This document shows positions 1 through 12,227 of a stretch of 47,951 bases of DNA, piece after piece. Numbering within the stretch: the stretch's first letter is position 1; each line of letters opens with the position of its first letter. The notes beneath the pieces are model-generated. The model searched no databases. It was given only the letters and a program-made list of their open reading frames with translations, and was not told where the DNA came from. The position numbers and the translations under genes were made by a program. This DNA comes from Blattamonas nauphoetae (Eukaryota; Preaxostyla; Oxymonadida), in NCBI GenBank assembly GCA_033064195.1, contig JARBJD010000457.1, forward strand, positions 1-47,951, in the 5' to 3' direction.

Positions 1-523
1 GAAATGAGACAAACTAATCCGAGCTGTTCCAAATCCATCAATCAGATCCATCATCATCAGAACATCGTCCCAATCGAAGTCAACTAAGTCCTCGCGACTC
101 AAAGTCTTTCAATTCCAATCACACCACACACGAACCATCTGATTAAATCCTGAAAAAAGAGAAGATTGGATCCAAAACAACGTTAGAGTAGATAAACAAT
201 AAAATGATGACAGATATTCCATTCAATCACTTTTTAGTTTCACATTTCGAAGTGACGAACGATGACAACGTTTTGATGTTTTCCTGCTTTTCCAGAGGAG
301 CCGGTGAATCTTTCGTTGTTGTTGCCTCCAGGTCCCGACATTTTATTATCGAACTGCTTCAAGAAAACTTTAAGCCTCGAAGGAAAACAATCAACTTAAG
401 AAGACCTGGGATCAAGCGCCAGAATAGGAGGTTCGAGATCGCCAAGGACAGAATGAAACTGATGTATACTGAAGTTTCAATACTATTCTTTCAGCAATTA
501 TTTCTGAGGAAATACTGGGGTTT
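1..523. other. No recognised gene
   Basis: A short open frame at 204-539 (+) shows no domain, low complexity or repeat that I recognise. The stretch may be the 5' flank or an eroded beginning of the beta-helix gene that follows, but nothing in it proves that. Confidence 0.3.
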
Positions 524-3246
524 TGACTTCTCCGACTGAGATGACAATCAGTGCACTTAATGGGCTGGATCGCGTCTTGTTCGCCTTCATTGTCGGTGTT
601 GTGCTTCACTGCCGCACTATTTCAGATGTTAGTCATCTTCCAGACCTCGGTACGGTGCTCACTTCCCACAGAACTAACCGAAATGGAGCGGTCTCAGACA
701 TTATACTTTCATCGCCAGAATACCAATCAAACACAATTGCGATCCATTCTCAAAGTCCGAAGCTGTCTGTATTGCCCGACGATCTAAGCACGGTGTTTGA
801 GGGACAAGGAAGTGTAGACCGAATGTTTGACATCCACAACGGAACCGTTGAACTCCGCTTCTTGAGCTGTGCTCCGAGAATCTTGAGACTCTGAGGCTGT
901 CCGAACAGTCAGAATGTGTGATGGCGGCAGGCAAGATCCACGTTCTTGAGGATAGAACGCCGCTTCGATGCGACGACTCGCGACTGATTGTTGACTCGTG
1001 CGAGTTCGTGTTCAAATCGGAGGTCTCGCCATCGCTGTTCACCACACGCTCAACGTCAGGGAAGTCTATCTGCGGAACTGTGAAATGGGGACCGTTTAGC
1101 GGCGACGTCAGGGTCGTTTGTGAGCAGCTCGTGTGTGCAGGACTTGAAGATCGAAAAGTGCCGATTTCAGAACATCTCGCACTGCCCGACGTACTCCCGC
1201 TCGGATCTTGCCACGCCGTTCTTCAACGTGAGCGTTGTGGACAGTGTGTTCGCTCGCAGCGAGAACGTGTTTTCGGGAGGCGTGGTGCGCGACGTGAACG
1301 ACAAAACGACGCTGCTGTCGCTGAACAGTTCATACACGCACAGCCTTCGACATTCACGGACTTTCTCGATTTTAAATACATCCAACACGCGACGATTGAA
1401 GTGACGACCAACCACCGCTACATCCGCTGCCTCTTCCAACAGTGCACCACGTCGAACGTATATGGAGGTGCAATTCGCTGTGATTCAGGAGCGAGCTTGG
1501 AAATCGTCTCATGCAGATTCGACCAAAATACCGCAATTGCCTCATCTGGCGACTTAGCCTATATCGGTGGAGGGATATATTTTAAGGAGACAGACTCACT
1601 TCTGAATTTTACATGGCACATACGCTCCACACGAAAGACCACGCCAACATTGGAGGATCCGCCGCGATTCTGGAGTCGGGCAATAGCAGATGTTGGCAAG
1701 GAAATGTGGTCTTCTCGACTGTCGCAGCCGATGTGACGATCTGCTTCTTCAGCTGCCTCTTCTTCAACAACGAAGCATTGGATGTCCAGCCAACCACAGT
1801 CGACGGTCAACCTGTCACAGCCAGCGTTGGCAATGACATTCGCTTCGACACCAACAAGGAATGGAAAGCAATTCTCGCGAATGACTCATCATTCATCAAC
1901 AGCTTCAGCGATTCCCGCTTCCCTCGCATTTCCATCGGCTATGGTCCTCACATCGTCGACTTTTCGTATCTGGCACCATCCAGCTACACTGTCCTCGACG
2001 TTCGCCTCCCCGATCCAGCAGTGCTTGTGGACATTTCGAAAGGAAGCAACGGTCCAGTGTGTGGACGTCGTATTCGGGTCGGTGTGCGACGATTGGGTAT
2101 GCCGGCACGGAACGGCTGGAGAAGGACGATGTGCAGGTTGTTGTGGAGGCTGGGCGATACGACGAGACGCAGGCGTTCTCGATTAGCGCGAAGGCTGTGA
2201 AGGTGTCGTCGTTTGGGGACTTCCATCCGATCGTGCTCTTCTCGCCGCCCAACAGCGAAGACGCGTTCATGACGAACGAGGCAGGGTCGCTCTCACTGAG
2301 CTTTTCGTGTTTGTGCCTTCTCGATCAGCGAGTGTTGTGAAGCAGAGTGGAGGATCGCTGTCGATTGCATCGTGTGTGTTCCGCGGAGAGGAGTGGAAGC
2401 GATTGTGTCGAATGTGGTTGAGGTGAGGGGAGGATCAGCGAAGCTGGAGAATGTGGAATTCTCGTCGTTCACGCTGAGTGGAGGACACTGCATTACTTGC
2501 TTGGACACGACGTCGAAACTGGAAATGGTGAGCTGCTCGCTTCTTTGGGTGACTGGCGACTCGGACAGTGCGATCCAGTTTGCTCGGAGTTCGTCGGGAG
2601 GAGATGGTGCTGGAGTTGATGCCACTTCGGCGTGCTCGCTGTCGTCTCCTCTTCCGTCGTCGCTGAGCATCGCTGAATCGCCTCGCAGTTCAGTTGGGGA
2701 GACACAACAACAGAACACATCCTCCTTCCAGCATCGATTGTGGTGGATGGAGTGAATGGAAGGACGAGTCGCTGTGCTGGGCGTTGGCGAGTTGGTGTGG
2801 ATCAGTGATCTCGGTGCTCGTCTTCTCGCAGAATACGAATGGTCGATTTTGATGAAAACAGGAACAACGAGCGAAGGCACTCTGCAGCTGACTGGGAAGA
2901 CAATCAAAATAGCTGGAGAAGGAAAGGATCTGTCGATTCTGGAATCCACTCAACGATCTTCCCTCCTTTCGATGTCGTCGGGAACTGTCTCTTTTGAGGA
3001 CGTTGATTCACTCAACACTCGTCGCTGTCGAGCACAGATCAGGCGGAATCGCTGTTTGTCGTGAGTGGAGGACGACTCTCACTGACCTCAGTTGATGTTT
3101 CAGGTTTATCATTCGCTCTTCGACATGCGATTGAGATGAGTGGAATGGGGATGTTTCGAAGAGGTTTCACATCATTTCTTCTCGTCACTCTTCAACCAAA
3201 CCGAAGAACGATGTTCTGTTCGGAAACGATCATGATGTTGAAATGA
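524..3246 (+). pseudogene. Decayed beta-helix repeat surface protein
   Basis: This stretch is coding-like on the plus strand, but the similarity hops between all three frames. A hydrophobic, signal-like segment lies near 560-650. Downstream, short repeats of the type G-G-x-I-x-C followed by C-x-F appear, for example the CDSGASLEIVSCRFDQN segment at about 1475-1520 and further Gly/Ser/Val-rich beta-strand repeats at 2410-2610 and 2860-3110. Such repeats are typical of right-handed beta-helix or polymorphic-membrane-protein-like families that are amplified in metamonads. No C-terminal membrane anchor is visible. At least five frame changes make this a pseudogene of a host surface-protein family. 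The assignment rests on pattern recognition and could also fit another Ser/Gly-rich repeat protein. Confidence 0.5.
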
Positions 3247-3312
3247 TTGACGCAAAGTGAAAAGAAGACACGGAACTGAGCCATCACAAACTGTGTCCAG
3301 TTCCTTCGTATT

Positions 3313-4306
3313 TCACATGTGAATGCTGCTCCTCTCCCAAAATGTGATTTCAATCGGTCGATCTTTGAAGTAAACTCCGAAAGCGAAGACGAGAGGGACA
3401 GGAATGTTGGTGAAGTGGTGTGGCTGTTGGACACCGTCGACGAAGAAGTGGAGTGTCCTCTTCGCCAAATCAGCCTCCGCCGACCACTCCTGTCCATTCT
3501 GAGGTCGATCATTCAGAGAAATGCTTTTCCCAGCTGACCACAGTTGTCCATCGCTTTTCTGCATCAGTGCGGCTTTGGAGATTCAGAGACGTCATCTGTG
3601 AGATGGTTTGTGTATTCTGTAGCGTCACACACACCAAAATCTGAAATGATGAAAGAAGGAAGATGATGAAAGAAGGATTGACAAACGGAGACTTGTTTCA
3701 GATTTGATGGACAGACGATGAATGCCTTTCGAGACAGGTTTTGTGAAGCAACCAGCCCAAGTTGAAGAATTGATTCGTGTGTGAGCTGATGACAACCATC
3801 AAAATGACGATGTGGAGGGTGAGAACGAGAATGACACGTTGGAACGTGGCAATCCTGATGTCCCTCTCGCTGAGCTTCGCTTGGATTTCGTCGTGTTTCT
3901 GCTGCAGATTGGAGAAAGAACTGACGGCTGCTTCATTCGATTCGACTTCCTCTTTCCAAACGAGAACGAAAGGGCCTTCGTCCACACTGTCCAATGCAAC
4001 GAAGCAGTAGCCAACTCCTTTCTTGATTTTTGGGTCGAGGGATGGAAGTTGGGAGAGTTGGGAGAGAGAAGAGTGGAGGAGTCGCTTGTTCGCGATTGGA
4101 GTGTGGCAATCGAAGCACTCGTCCAGGATCGTCATCATTCGTTGAAGCAGCTGCGACAGCAATTCATTGGTTTGTTTTGTTGGTTGTTCTTGTTGTGATT
4201 GGATGTGGGTTGTGAGGAGAGAGGGAATGTGGAACCATTGGAAAGAGTTGACTTTGTATCTTGGATGGACCGACGAATCACTCAGCCATTCCAGCACAGA
4301 CTCCAT
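3313..4306 (-). pseudogene. Host multicopy family protein with SPRY-like C-terminus
   Basis: I chose the ATG at 4306, which begins MESVLEWLSDSSVHP, because the paralog at 11759 is conserved from the same point. The first 130 or so residues form the family-specific N-terminal domain, almost identical to that of the paralog (segments such as FHIPSLLTTHIQSQQEQPTK and LDECFDCHTPIANKRLLHSS). A linker and a short predicted helix follow, then a GCFTKPVSKGIHRLSIKSE segment and, after a 52-nt intron, a SPRY-like part with DGQLWSAGK, W-S-A-E-A-D and KRTLHFFVDGVQQP. SPRY domains bind protein partners; the role here is unknown. The second exon changes frame by one base near 3580, and the linker also loses frame near 3780, so the copy is probably dead. 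The alternative is a further unseen intron. Confidence 0.6.
3641..3692 (-). other. 52-nt spliceosomal intron
   Basis: Read on the minus strand, this starts GTCTCC and ends in a T-rich tract with TTTCAG. It falls exactly where the second family copy has its own short intron (9315-9360), and the coding similarity resumes on both sides. Confidence 0.6.
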
Positions 4307-4890
4307 TTTTGACTGGTAATGAAGAATGGAGTCGTGACGGAGAAATGTTTTGGAACGATGATCAAGTGAAAAACACGACACAAACTGTTTCATCTTTTTG
4401 TTCGTTTTGAGATATTCTGAAGGAAAAAGGACGAAATAGATGAAGATCAAAGAAAAGGAGAGTTGTGATAGACATGAAATCTTTCAGACCTGCGGATTCT
4501 CTGGGAGCATCTGTGACGAAATCGATCGGACCATCACAAACTATTATGAGGTATCCCAGATCTTTGTTCGTTTGCAGCGTCCATTTTCCACTAACAACGA
4601 CACTCCAGTAGGTATGAAAGCATTATCACTTATGGATTGTCCTTTGGCAGCCAAGTCATCGGATTCTTGGTGTTCTGAGATCGGATTCCTGTTGTGTGCA
4701 TCACAACAGAAAAAGACGATCATTGAGATGAAGTGAATTTGAAAAGGTGAGAGTGCCCTCTTATCTCGGAATTGTGACAATAAGAACACTTTATTGGATT
4801 TCAGTGCACAACTTTGAAATAAACGATTGAATTTACGAGCAAAAGCCTCACCGATGTCTTTTGTTAAGAATGTTGGAAGTACAGTAGCTT
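4307..4890. other. No recognised gene
   Basis: The first 145 bases resemble the 5' flank of the second SPRY-family copy (11760-11900), so this is shared upstream sequence, perhaps carrying its promoter. From about 4450 to 4890 I see no domain, RNA gene or repeat. Confidence 0.35.
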
Positions 4891-5223
4891 TTACAACAAA
4901 CCGGGCCCATCAACATACGAGAGTGCCGTGAATAAATAAGGGCTGGCCTCGATCAACAAAGATTAAACAGAAATAAGTTTTATCTGTTAGTAAAATCCCA
5001 TCAAAGGAACGTAACGTACACAATGATGGTTCTGCCCCGAAGGGCTGTTGATGGGAAAAAAGGTATTGCCATTTGGCTTTTACCCAGAAATCCCTAACAG
5101 GGAACAAAACTGGGAGAACAGGGTCGAAAACGACCCGTCAAGTGAAACAAAGGATCACTTGACAGTGAGCCAACCACAGGTGTGTATCAGGACTACTCGT
5201 TGATGGGCCCGGTTTGTTGTAAA
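4891..5223. mobile_element. 333-bp MITE-like element
   Basis: It has matching inverted ends of about 25 bp (TTTACAACAAACCGGGCCCA at 4891 and its complement ending at 5223) around a non-coding centre. No clear target duplication is visible. The inner part of its left end continues as sequence found inverted at 9213-9272, so it shares its terminus with the larger neighbouring inverted-repeat segment. Confidence 0.5.
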
Positions 5224-5779
5224 GGATGTCGCAAGCTCCATCCACAACCAAACCGGGCCATCAACATACGAGTGTTGAAAGGATCTATTAAATGAACAAG
5301 ATAGAGAAAACAATGAGAAGAAAGAAGATGTCCCTGTGAACCAGTGTTTAAGTTCTGGTTCTTTCTTCTGTTTGTTGAGGCCGTGAGTATCCTTTGAAAG
5401 GCTGATACCACCTGTTCAAGAAAGAATGATCGAGAATGTCAATGAGAGATCAGGAAGCTGAGTTCTTCCTCTGAATGTGATGGGAAACAACGTCAAGATC
5501 TTGAAGGAGATGTCTGTTTCCATCACACTGTCATCGACCCAGCTCCCCATTGATGACACCATTGGATTCCACTCTATATCAGATGTCCTCTTCTCGCTTT
5601 CCTAATCGAGAAGGGATAAGTCAGGATGAGATCTCCTCTGTCCATCACCCGACGACCCACGAATGACAATTCCTTCTTCTTCCGTCCTGATCTAATTGTG
5701 ATCCATCCTTCTAACACTCCTTCCTTCATCTGAATTTCCATCAAATGGATCGAATCAACAATCATCGCCTCTCAGATCG

Positions 5780-6982
5780 ATGTGTGGGTCGTATGAACTC
5801 CTATTCCCACTCACACTCCTCCGACTCCTCCAAAAAACATACCCTGTTTTCCTCCCTCCAGTTGTGAAGGCGTGGGAACAAACTGACAATAACAGCTTGT
5901 TCTGTTGTCCTCATTCAACGTCCCCAACTCGCACTTATCCTTTCCGTTCTTCACCCTCATCAATCGCCAATCCCCTTCTTTCCCGAAATGTGTCATTCCT
6001 GTCCCACTCCTTGCTCGCTCCAAGATGTCGATAGCTGCTCACAATCCGCCCGGTGATCAATCCCTCCTGTTGAGACTCCCCGTTCACTTCCGTCTATTCC
6101 TCTGTCAAGAGTCCGAGAGACAAATTGCACAGAATGGTGTCTTTCTCTTATCATCAGTTGTGTTCGGACAATGTGCTTCGAATGATTCCCCTTCTTTCTA
6201 TCAGCGATTTGACATGTCCTCCTCACAGTCGAACCTGTTGCAGTCACTGAAAAAGTTTGCTGGTATGATGGTGACACCGTTTCTTTTTCGTTTGATGGCA
6301 TCTTCATTACCCTGGAGTTCACCCCCTTTAATCTGGTGATTCGTTGTCTGAACAGCGACTACTTCATCAAGGGGTTCATTTTTCCAAAAGACACATCCTC
6401 TCCGATATGGGCGTGTCAGTTGTATCCGCGTGACCCGTTATCAGAATGGAACATTCAGTGTGGGCATCATTCAGATCAACGATTATCTTTTCAATCAATT
6501 CTACATCGCTGCCATGTTCCGATTCTCTTCACGCTCTTGAACGATGCGGTCCAGCTGGATTCTTCTCTGATTGTGTCCAGCAATCACGAGCGCAGTTGGG
6601 AGGTGAAGATGGATTTCAGTTGGCTGGAGGAAATCATCCATCTGACACTCGATGGACCCCAGTATCTTGAGTCAATCCCGTTGTCTGCACTCTACACTCC
6701 ATTCCCTTGCTAGATAATTAGTCGATGCGAAGAGTGGAGACAAGTCACTATTGTGGTGGAGAGAAATTTGATTCGCGAGACGATGATCATTCTGTGCCCT
6801 GCTTTCTTCCCACCTCAATCGTCCTGTACAATATGATGGATGAGATGATTGTGAACGTTACGCGCAGAGAGGTTCACAGGAGTTCGATTCAAGAGGACCG
6901 ACCTATCGCTCCCAATCTCCAAATTGAAGAGTCAAAGACATTCAGAATACTCAGAGATGAGTTCGATCACCCGTTGGTTTAA
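5780..6982 (+). pseudogene. Decayed coding-like stretch, unknown
   Basis: It lies inside the inverted-repeat segment. Short plus-strand frames follow each other with protein-like composition: about 6040-6330, 6336-6713 (containing RCLNSDYFIKGFIFPKD) and 6725-6982. Frame changes occur between them. I recognise no family. It may be a host gene fragment carried by the element or the remains of the element's own gene. Confidence 0.3.
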
Positions 6983-7449
6983 ATTCCGAGTGTTCGTGTT
7001 GATGATGTCAGCCTCGTTCCAGCCAGCGAGTATCGCTCTCCCATTCGTGTTGGATCGATTAAGAATTATGAATCAATCTTTGTCTTTACCACTGAGTGCG
7101 TGAAGGGATGGTCAAGACTCTGACAGCTCACCCAGTGACCTGTGTCAACCATCGGTCCTGTTCTTTCTGAAGAAGCAAGACTCTGAGGCGAACAACGAGT
7201 CGACCTTTGGAAGGAAAATGTATTGTCTGTTCCTTATTCTTCGGAGATCGAGATGTCTTGAAACAACGTACTCCATCCCAATTTGGTCAAAAGTCTCCAC
7301 GTTTGGCTATCCTTGTCCTCAGTATCATGATAAGTTGCGAGAATTGTCTTATCCCTTCGTTCAATAAGGGCGATTGAATTGATTGTTGGATGGATCAGAT
7401 CTTTTTCAGATTTTAATTCAGATGAGCAGTCAATTCTTCCCTTGATACT

Positions 7450-8700
7450 TTGTGTTTATCACACTTACTGACACAGCCTCTCAATATTTCTGGTTTTGAG
7501 AACGATTCGATTGTGTCTTTGTGTTCGTAGATCACTTGGAAAGTGGGATACAGCTTGATCATCATCGTTCCTCCTGCGCCGACAGGAACACCATTTGTGT
7601 TTCAACGAAGTACTTTTTCTCCAGAACGTCGGTGCGGTCCTCCTGTGGTGTGTCCGCTCTCGATCAGCTTCGTCGTCCAATGTTGTTTCCCGACAAGAAA
7701 TAACGTTGTATCAGTAATGCACCATGTCCAATCCACTGGACAGATGGGAAAAGACACTTGTCCGGACGTCGCCGACGTAGAAAATATGAGGGGCATTCAA
7801 TCGATCACAGAGAACTTCCAGGCTGGAAGGAAAACGAAATACCACACGTCCTGTCTTCTCTTAATCTGCATGTATACTGTCCCAAAGGATGATCGGAAGC
7901 TATTTGAGCTGACGAGTTCGACAGACACGAGAGAACATCCTTCCTGGTGAGATCGGTTGGGTAGTCACGAATCCCAGCTGCGCACGATTTACTTTGAGTG
8001 AGTAGAGTAATGGATGAATCTTGGGTCATGAATAGTGGTCCTGTCTTTTGTTTTTATGAAGTCATCCTTAGAAAAGTGGGACGGACGTTCGACAGTCTGC
8101 ATCGATCGTTTGACCTTGTGATCGACAACAAGGAGTCGCTGAGGTTGATTAATATTGTAGGTGCTAAGATCCTCGAAATTCTGGCATAATATTCCTGTTG
8201 TGATGAATTCCCTGACACTGGGTGGCGTTTCGTCTGATGGGTGTAATATGTCGTAGGAGAGCTAGCTGGGAGCTTTGTTATAGTTGTTCCCGTTGAATCC
8301 CATCTAATCTCGAAGTTGAACGAAAATCTCCTTCTCCACCCGCAAAGAGTGATATTTGCCGTCATCATCGGAGGTTGGGCCACCCTGTCCGAATGATCGA
8401 CCTGAGTTGATTTAGATGCCGCTAAAACCCCGCAAAGATATTCCAGTATCGGTATTCTGTTGATTAACATGGATTGTAGGGTTCACACGATTCATCGAGA
8501 TGGCCCATTCGGGTGAGCCAAGCCGCCTGAATCAATGAGCGGGATCGCTGCGAAGGCTGAACTATAATGTTCTTTGATTTCGAGTTTGCCTATTCCGGAA
8601 TAATCTGCATGGTTGGTGCTTTGGAGCACTTGTTCTGGATCGAAGAATTTTGCCATCGATATCCACAACGTATTCATCGACGCTTCCGACAACAACTGTC
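7450..8700 (-). pseudogene. Decayed minus-strand coding-like stretch
   Basis: Minus-strand frames at 7465-7680, 7602-7796, 7805-8029, 8054-8470 and 8492-8695 overlap or follow each other with little spacing and have balanced amino-acid composition. This suggests one eroded gene of about 400 residues read from 8695 towards 7465. No domain is recognised. The orientation is opposite to the stretch at 5780-6982, so the segment may hold pieces of two genes. Confidence 0.3.
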
Positions 8701-9314
8701 AGTCCTTTACTATGTAGAGCTATATATGATCATTAGCTCCAACGATTTCCACCTCCTCGTCTGTTTTGTTGGTTGCCCACGTTGAGATTCGAAGTTGTGA
8801 ACTGTTCTATTGTATTATCTTGATTGTCCACTTAACTTGCACTGGCTGATAAGGGAAGCCTCCAAGGAACATTCATGACGGTACTGCGTGGATAGACTGT
8901 CTTCGTCCACTGGAGTTGAACACGTACGGTTCAATAAGCATTTCATCTTTGGCAAGGTCCGATGGCTAGGATATAGATTTCATAAGCCGGGAGATCGATC
9001 TCTGCAACTTGCCCTCGAGATTAACGCCATTGTTTTTGAATTTGAGACCGCGATTGGAGAGAAAATGTTACGAGAATCGTGTTGAGTGATGAGTGTCAAA
9101 TCTTGTCTAAAACTGCTTGAGAAAGGATTACGCTGAGAGTTTTGTGATTTATGCCAACATAGTTCGCCGATTCAGACGAGGAGGTGTGTGCTTTTCTGTT
9201 TTGCACATGTTTGATCGAGGCCAGCCCCTTATTTATTCACGGCACTCTCTCGTATGTTGATGGCCCGGTTTGGTTGTGGATGGAGCTTGCGACATCCATC
9301 GAACACACCGATCA

Positions 9315-9360
9315 CTGAAAAATGAAAGAAGGAAGATGATGAATGAATGAAAAAAGACAC
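9315..9360 (-). other. 46-nt spliceosomal intron
   Basis: On the minus strand it begins GTGTCT and ends TTTTTCAG. Its position matches the 52-nt intron of the paralog at 3641-3692. Confidence 0.6.
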
Positions 9361-9491
9361 TTTTCGGTTGAGCTTTGATTGGCCGTCGATGAATGCCTTG
9401 CAAGACAGGTTTGGTGAAACAGCCCACATAACCCCCGCAGATGTTGGTGACAGTAGATCCATTCACTCTGAAGTGGGATGGTTCGAAGACC

Positions 9492-9500
9492 CTGACAAAT
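9492..9500. repeat. 9-bp target duplication, left copy
   Basis: CTGACAAAT directly precedes the left inverted end of the Mutator-like element; an identical copy follows the right end at 11077-11085. Confidence 0.85.
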
Positions 9501-9587
9501 GGTTAAGTATAGGCGCAGATCCGATTTTCGCTACACGCAGATCCACTTTTTTGGATACGCGCAGATCCAAATGGATACGCGCAGATC
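9501..9587 (+). repeat. Left terminal inverted repeat of the Mutator-like element
   Basis: This matches the complement of 10990-11076 with a few differences and holds repeated GCGCAGATCC motifs, possible transposase-binding sites. Confidence 0.85.
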
Positions 9588-10989
9588 CAAAAGATCTCTT
9601 GTTTTTTTTGTATTTACCCTTTCCACTTCATGACATTTCACTCTGAATGCTCACAATCCGCTTTGACTCTCAGTAACCTTTCACAAATCTGAATTTGTCA
9701 CATCGTAAAATGAGAAAGTTGATCAAACCATCGGCCGTATTCAGTCTGTCCGTTCTACTCCATATACTACATCGATATTGGGTAAGAATACCTGTCATTA
9801 TCACATACTGTCCAGATTCACACTTTTTTCAAGCACATGGATCACACATCATGCAATTCTGCGTCTCCTCCCGAATACCATCCTAATCCTCTTCTCAATG
9901 CATCTGTGTTTGCTTTATTTTCAAGTTCAACCATGGAGAGATGACATTCTGTTCTGAACTCTTCAGTGTCATTCGTTAACTGTCTGTTTAGGCAGAACCA
10001 CACCACGACCGGAAGAACAGCTTCATCACTTGGGAACCGCTCAAAGAATCAACCTATCGATCTTCACTCAATCTCTCCCTCGTTGGATCCGCTCTTGATG
10101 GGTTGTATCGATATATGTTCCAAATTGTCTCAACATCGCCTCATGACCAATCTCTCACTTTGTGTACTGTTGTCCCTCCCGAATCAAAACATTCTTCCTC
10201 ATCTATTGCCAGTAAATCCGCATCTACTGATAGGTCCATTCTTTTTATTCAGCGAACATTCAAAACATTCCGATCATGTCGATCTCATCTGAAAATGCTG
10301 AAAATTCTCCTCAATCTCAAACCTTCCTCGAGAGGAAAGATCCTTCCATCCGTCTTTCCTCTCTTTCGTTCTCTGTTTGTCATTCAGGGAAGGAAGGATC
10401 CGTATTAGACCTCCCAGAGCCTGATCCAGACACTGTTTCGATCTTCACGAAAAATAAGTTTTCAGTTGCCGATGTTCTCTTCGTACCATGTCTGTCGCAG
10501 CTTTCAACTCTTCTATTGATCAAAAATGCCTGTACTATCACCAATCTCCCTCTGCAGGACGACCCCGTTTACGATCCATTCACCTCATCACTTAACCTCA
10601 TATCTCCTCTCCAATTCTCCCGAACAACCGTTCGACCCACCCTTCCCCATATTAGGATCTTCATGATGCAACGGAAATCGCCAAATTCCATCCTTTCCAT
10701 TCTCCCCATTCGAAGGCACGAATCCACCGGAACCCTTCTCTATCGTCACTACAATCGAGCTTCTGAATCTAACTCTGGAGTTCGACAAGGAATTTCGAAA
10801 TGTTCTCCGCGAACACATCTTGATATGGAAAGGACGGACAACCTCACTTTTAAGGGCCACTCTATTCAATTCATCTGTTTGTTCAATCGATTTGTTATTC
10901 TGAAAGCTGGTTATGAGAGACTCAATCAATGTTGAAGTTTTAAGAGACAAAAATGTGATATATCAATGAAAAGAACAAAATTGAAAACA

Positions 10990-11076
10990 GATCTGCGCGT
11001 ATCCATTTGGATCTGCGCGTATCCGATTTTTTAGATCTGCGCGTAGCGAAAATCGGATCTGCGCCTATACTTAACC
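10990..11076 (-). repeat. Right terminal inverted repeat of the Mutator-like element
   Basis: This is the complement of the left end at 9501-9587, followed directly by the second CTGACAAAT copy. Confidence 0.85.
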
Positions 11077-11924
11077 CTGACAAATTCTCTTCTTCTGGCC
11101 ATTTCTGTCTCCATCTGTTGAACGATTTGCTTCAGCTCTTCTATCTCGCGTTTCTTCTCTTTTAGCTTCTGTTTCTCGCTCATCAACTCCCGTCGCTGCC
11201 ACTGTCTCTCTTTCAGAATCTGTACTTTCTCTATCTGGAGAGCCCACATCTGCCAATGAACTGACTGTTCTTCGACAAGAAGTTCTGCCAGCTCACCCTC
11301 CTTCTTGGCGCGCATGGCAAGGAGATGCTCGTATTGGTTGAGTTGCTGTTGTTTTGTCAGCTGCTCTTTCAAGTCAGCGATTGTTCGAACATTCGATTCC
11401 ATCAGATCAAGTTGCGATGTCTCAACAATCGCAAATCGACCTTCATCCAAAATTTCCAGAGAACCAAGGCAGTGAACAGCCCCTCGTTTGATTTTGGGTT
11501 CGAGGGAGGGAGATTGGGAGAGTTGGGAGAGAGAAGAGTGGAGGAGTCGTTTGTTCGCGATTGGAGTGTGGCAATCGAAGCACTCGTCCAGGATCGTCAT
11601 CATTCGTTGAAGCAGCTGCGAGAGCACTTCATTGTTTTGTTTTGTTGGTTGTTCTTGTTGTGATTGGATGTGGGTTGTGAGGAGAGAGGGAATGTGGAAC
11701 CATTGGAAAGAGTTGACTTTGTTTCTTGGATGGACAGACGAATCACTCAGCCATTCCATCACTGACTCAATTGTTGGGTAATTCTGGGGAATGGAGTGAT
11801 GGGGGAGAAATGTTTTTGGAACGATGATAAAGAGAAAAACACGTTTCAAACCATCACATCTTTGTCGTCAGTTTTGAGATATTCTGAGGGAAAACGGGAG
11901 AGAAAGAGAGAAATATAGGCATGG

Positions 11925-11949
11925 CTGACCGGCCAAAAGTGCCGGTCAG
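11925..11949. other. Hairpin, 9-bp stem
   Basis: CTGACCGGC and GCCGGTCAG pair around a 7-nt loop in the region upstream of both flanking host genes (they diverge from here). The role is unknown; it could be a transposon remnant or a structure in a transcript. Confidence 0.4.
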
Positions 11950-12227
11950 TGTCACCTCAGAATTTGTATAAGGGTCAGATCTCTCTTGATTTGAAAATTA
12001 TATGTTTTAATCAAGAATATGACAAAATTGCTGAGATTCATGTTCAGATTAACTTCAAATTCGTGGTGAGAAGGCAACCCTCTTTGTATGTTTCTCTTTT
12101 TCGTCAGCCTCTCTTCACACTTTAGTTTTATGAGAACGAGGAAGAGGAGGCTGTTTGTCATGCATTCTGCGACAAATATAATTTGCCAAACACTGTGTAT
12201 TCCCATCTTGTTTCCCAAGTAACCGCA

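Larger units (their letters stand above)
5224..9297. mobile_element. 4.1-kb segment with 49-bp perfect inverted ends
   Basis: Bases 5224-5272 are the exact complement of 9249-9297. The next inner part of the right end (9213-9248) matches the left end of the adjacent 333-bp element instead, which suggests one long original terminus that was later rearranged. The right end abuts the second exon of a SPRY-family host gene. No transposase is recognised inside, so this may be a non-autonomous DNA transposon carrying host sequence. The class is unknown and no target duplication could be defined. Confidence 0.5.
9501..11076. mobile_element. Mutator-like element (1576 bp, non-autonomous)
   Basis: Its 87-bp inverted ends (9501-9587 and 10990-11076) begin GGTTAAGTATAGGCGC and contain short internal repeats of ATACGCGCAGATCC. 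A perfect 9-bp duplication flanks it; 9 bp is the length typical of the Mutator superfamily. The interior carries plus-strand open frames (9966-10292, 10103-10408, 10276-10935) without a transposase that I recognise; the longest, 219 residues, has no known domain. It may be a Pack-type element carrying captured host sequence. It sits in an exon of the SPRY-family gene, and the perfect duplication suggests a recent insertion. Confidence 0.75.
9298..11759 (-). pseudogene. Second SPRY-type family gene, split by a transposon
   Basis: It starts at the ATG at 11759 (MEWLSDSSVHPRNKV) and is a clear paralog of the gene at 3313-4306 over its N-terminal domain. Unlike that copy it then has a charged coiled coil (about 11100-11330, with KEKKREIEELKQIVQQMETE) leading to RRREFVR. 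There a 1576-bp Mutator-like element interrupts the exon. On the far side (9500-9361) the coding sequence resumes with VNGSTVTNICGGYVGCFTKP and GIHRRPIKAQPK. A 46-nt intron follows, and then VIGVFDG is cut off by the end of the inverted-repeat segment at 9297. The SPRY core is missing. The gene is therefore dead twice over. Confidence 0.65.

Noticed and set aside
6150-6720. Transposase of the 5224-9297 segment
   Set aside because: No catalytic triad or family motif could be seen in any frame.
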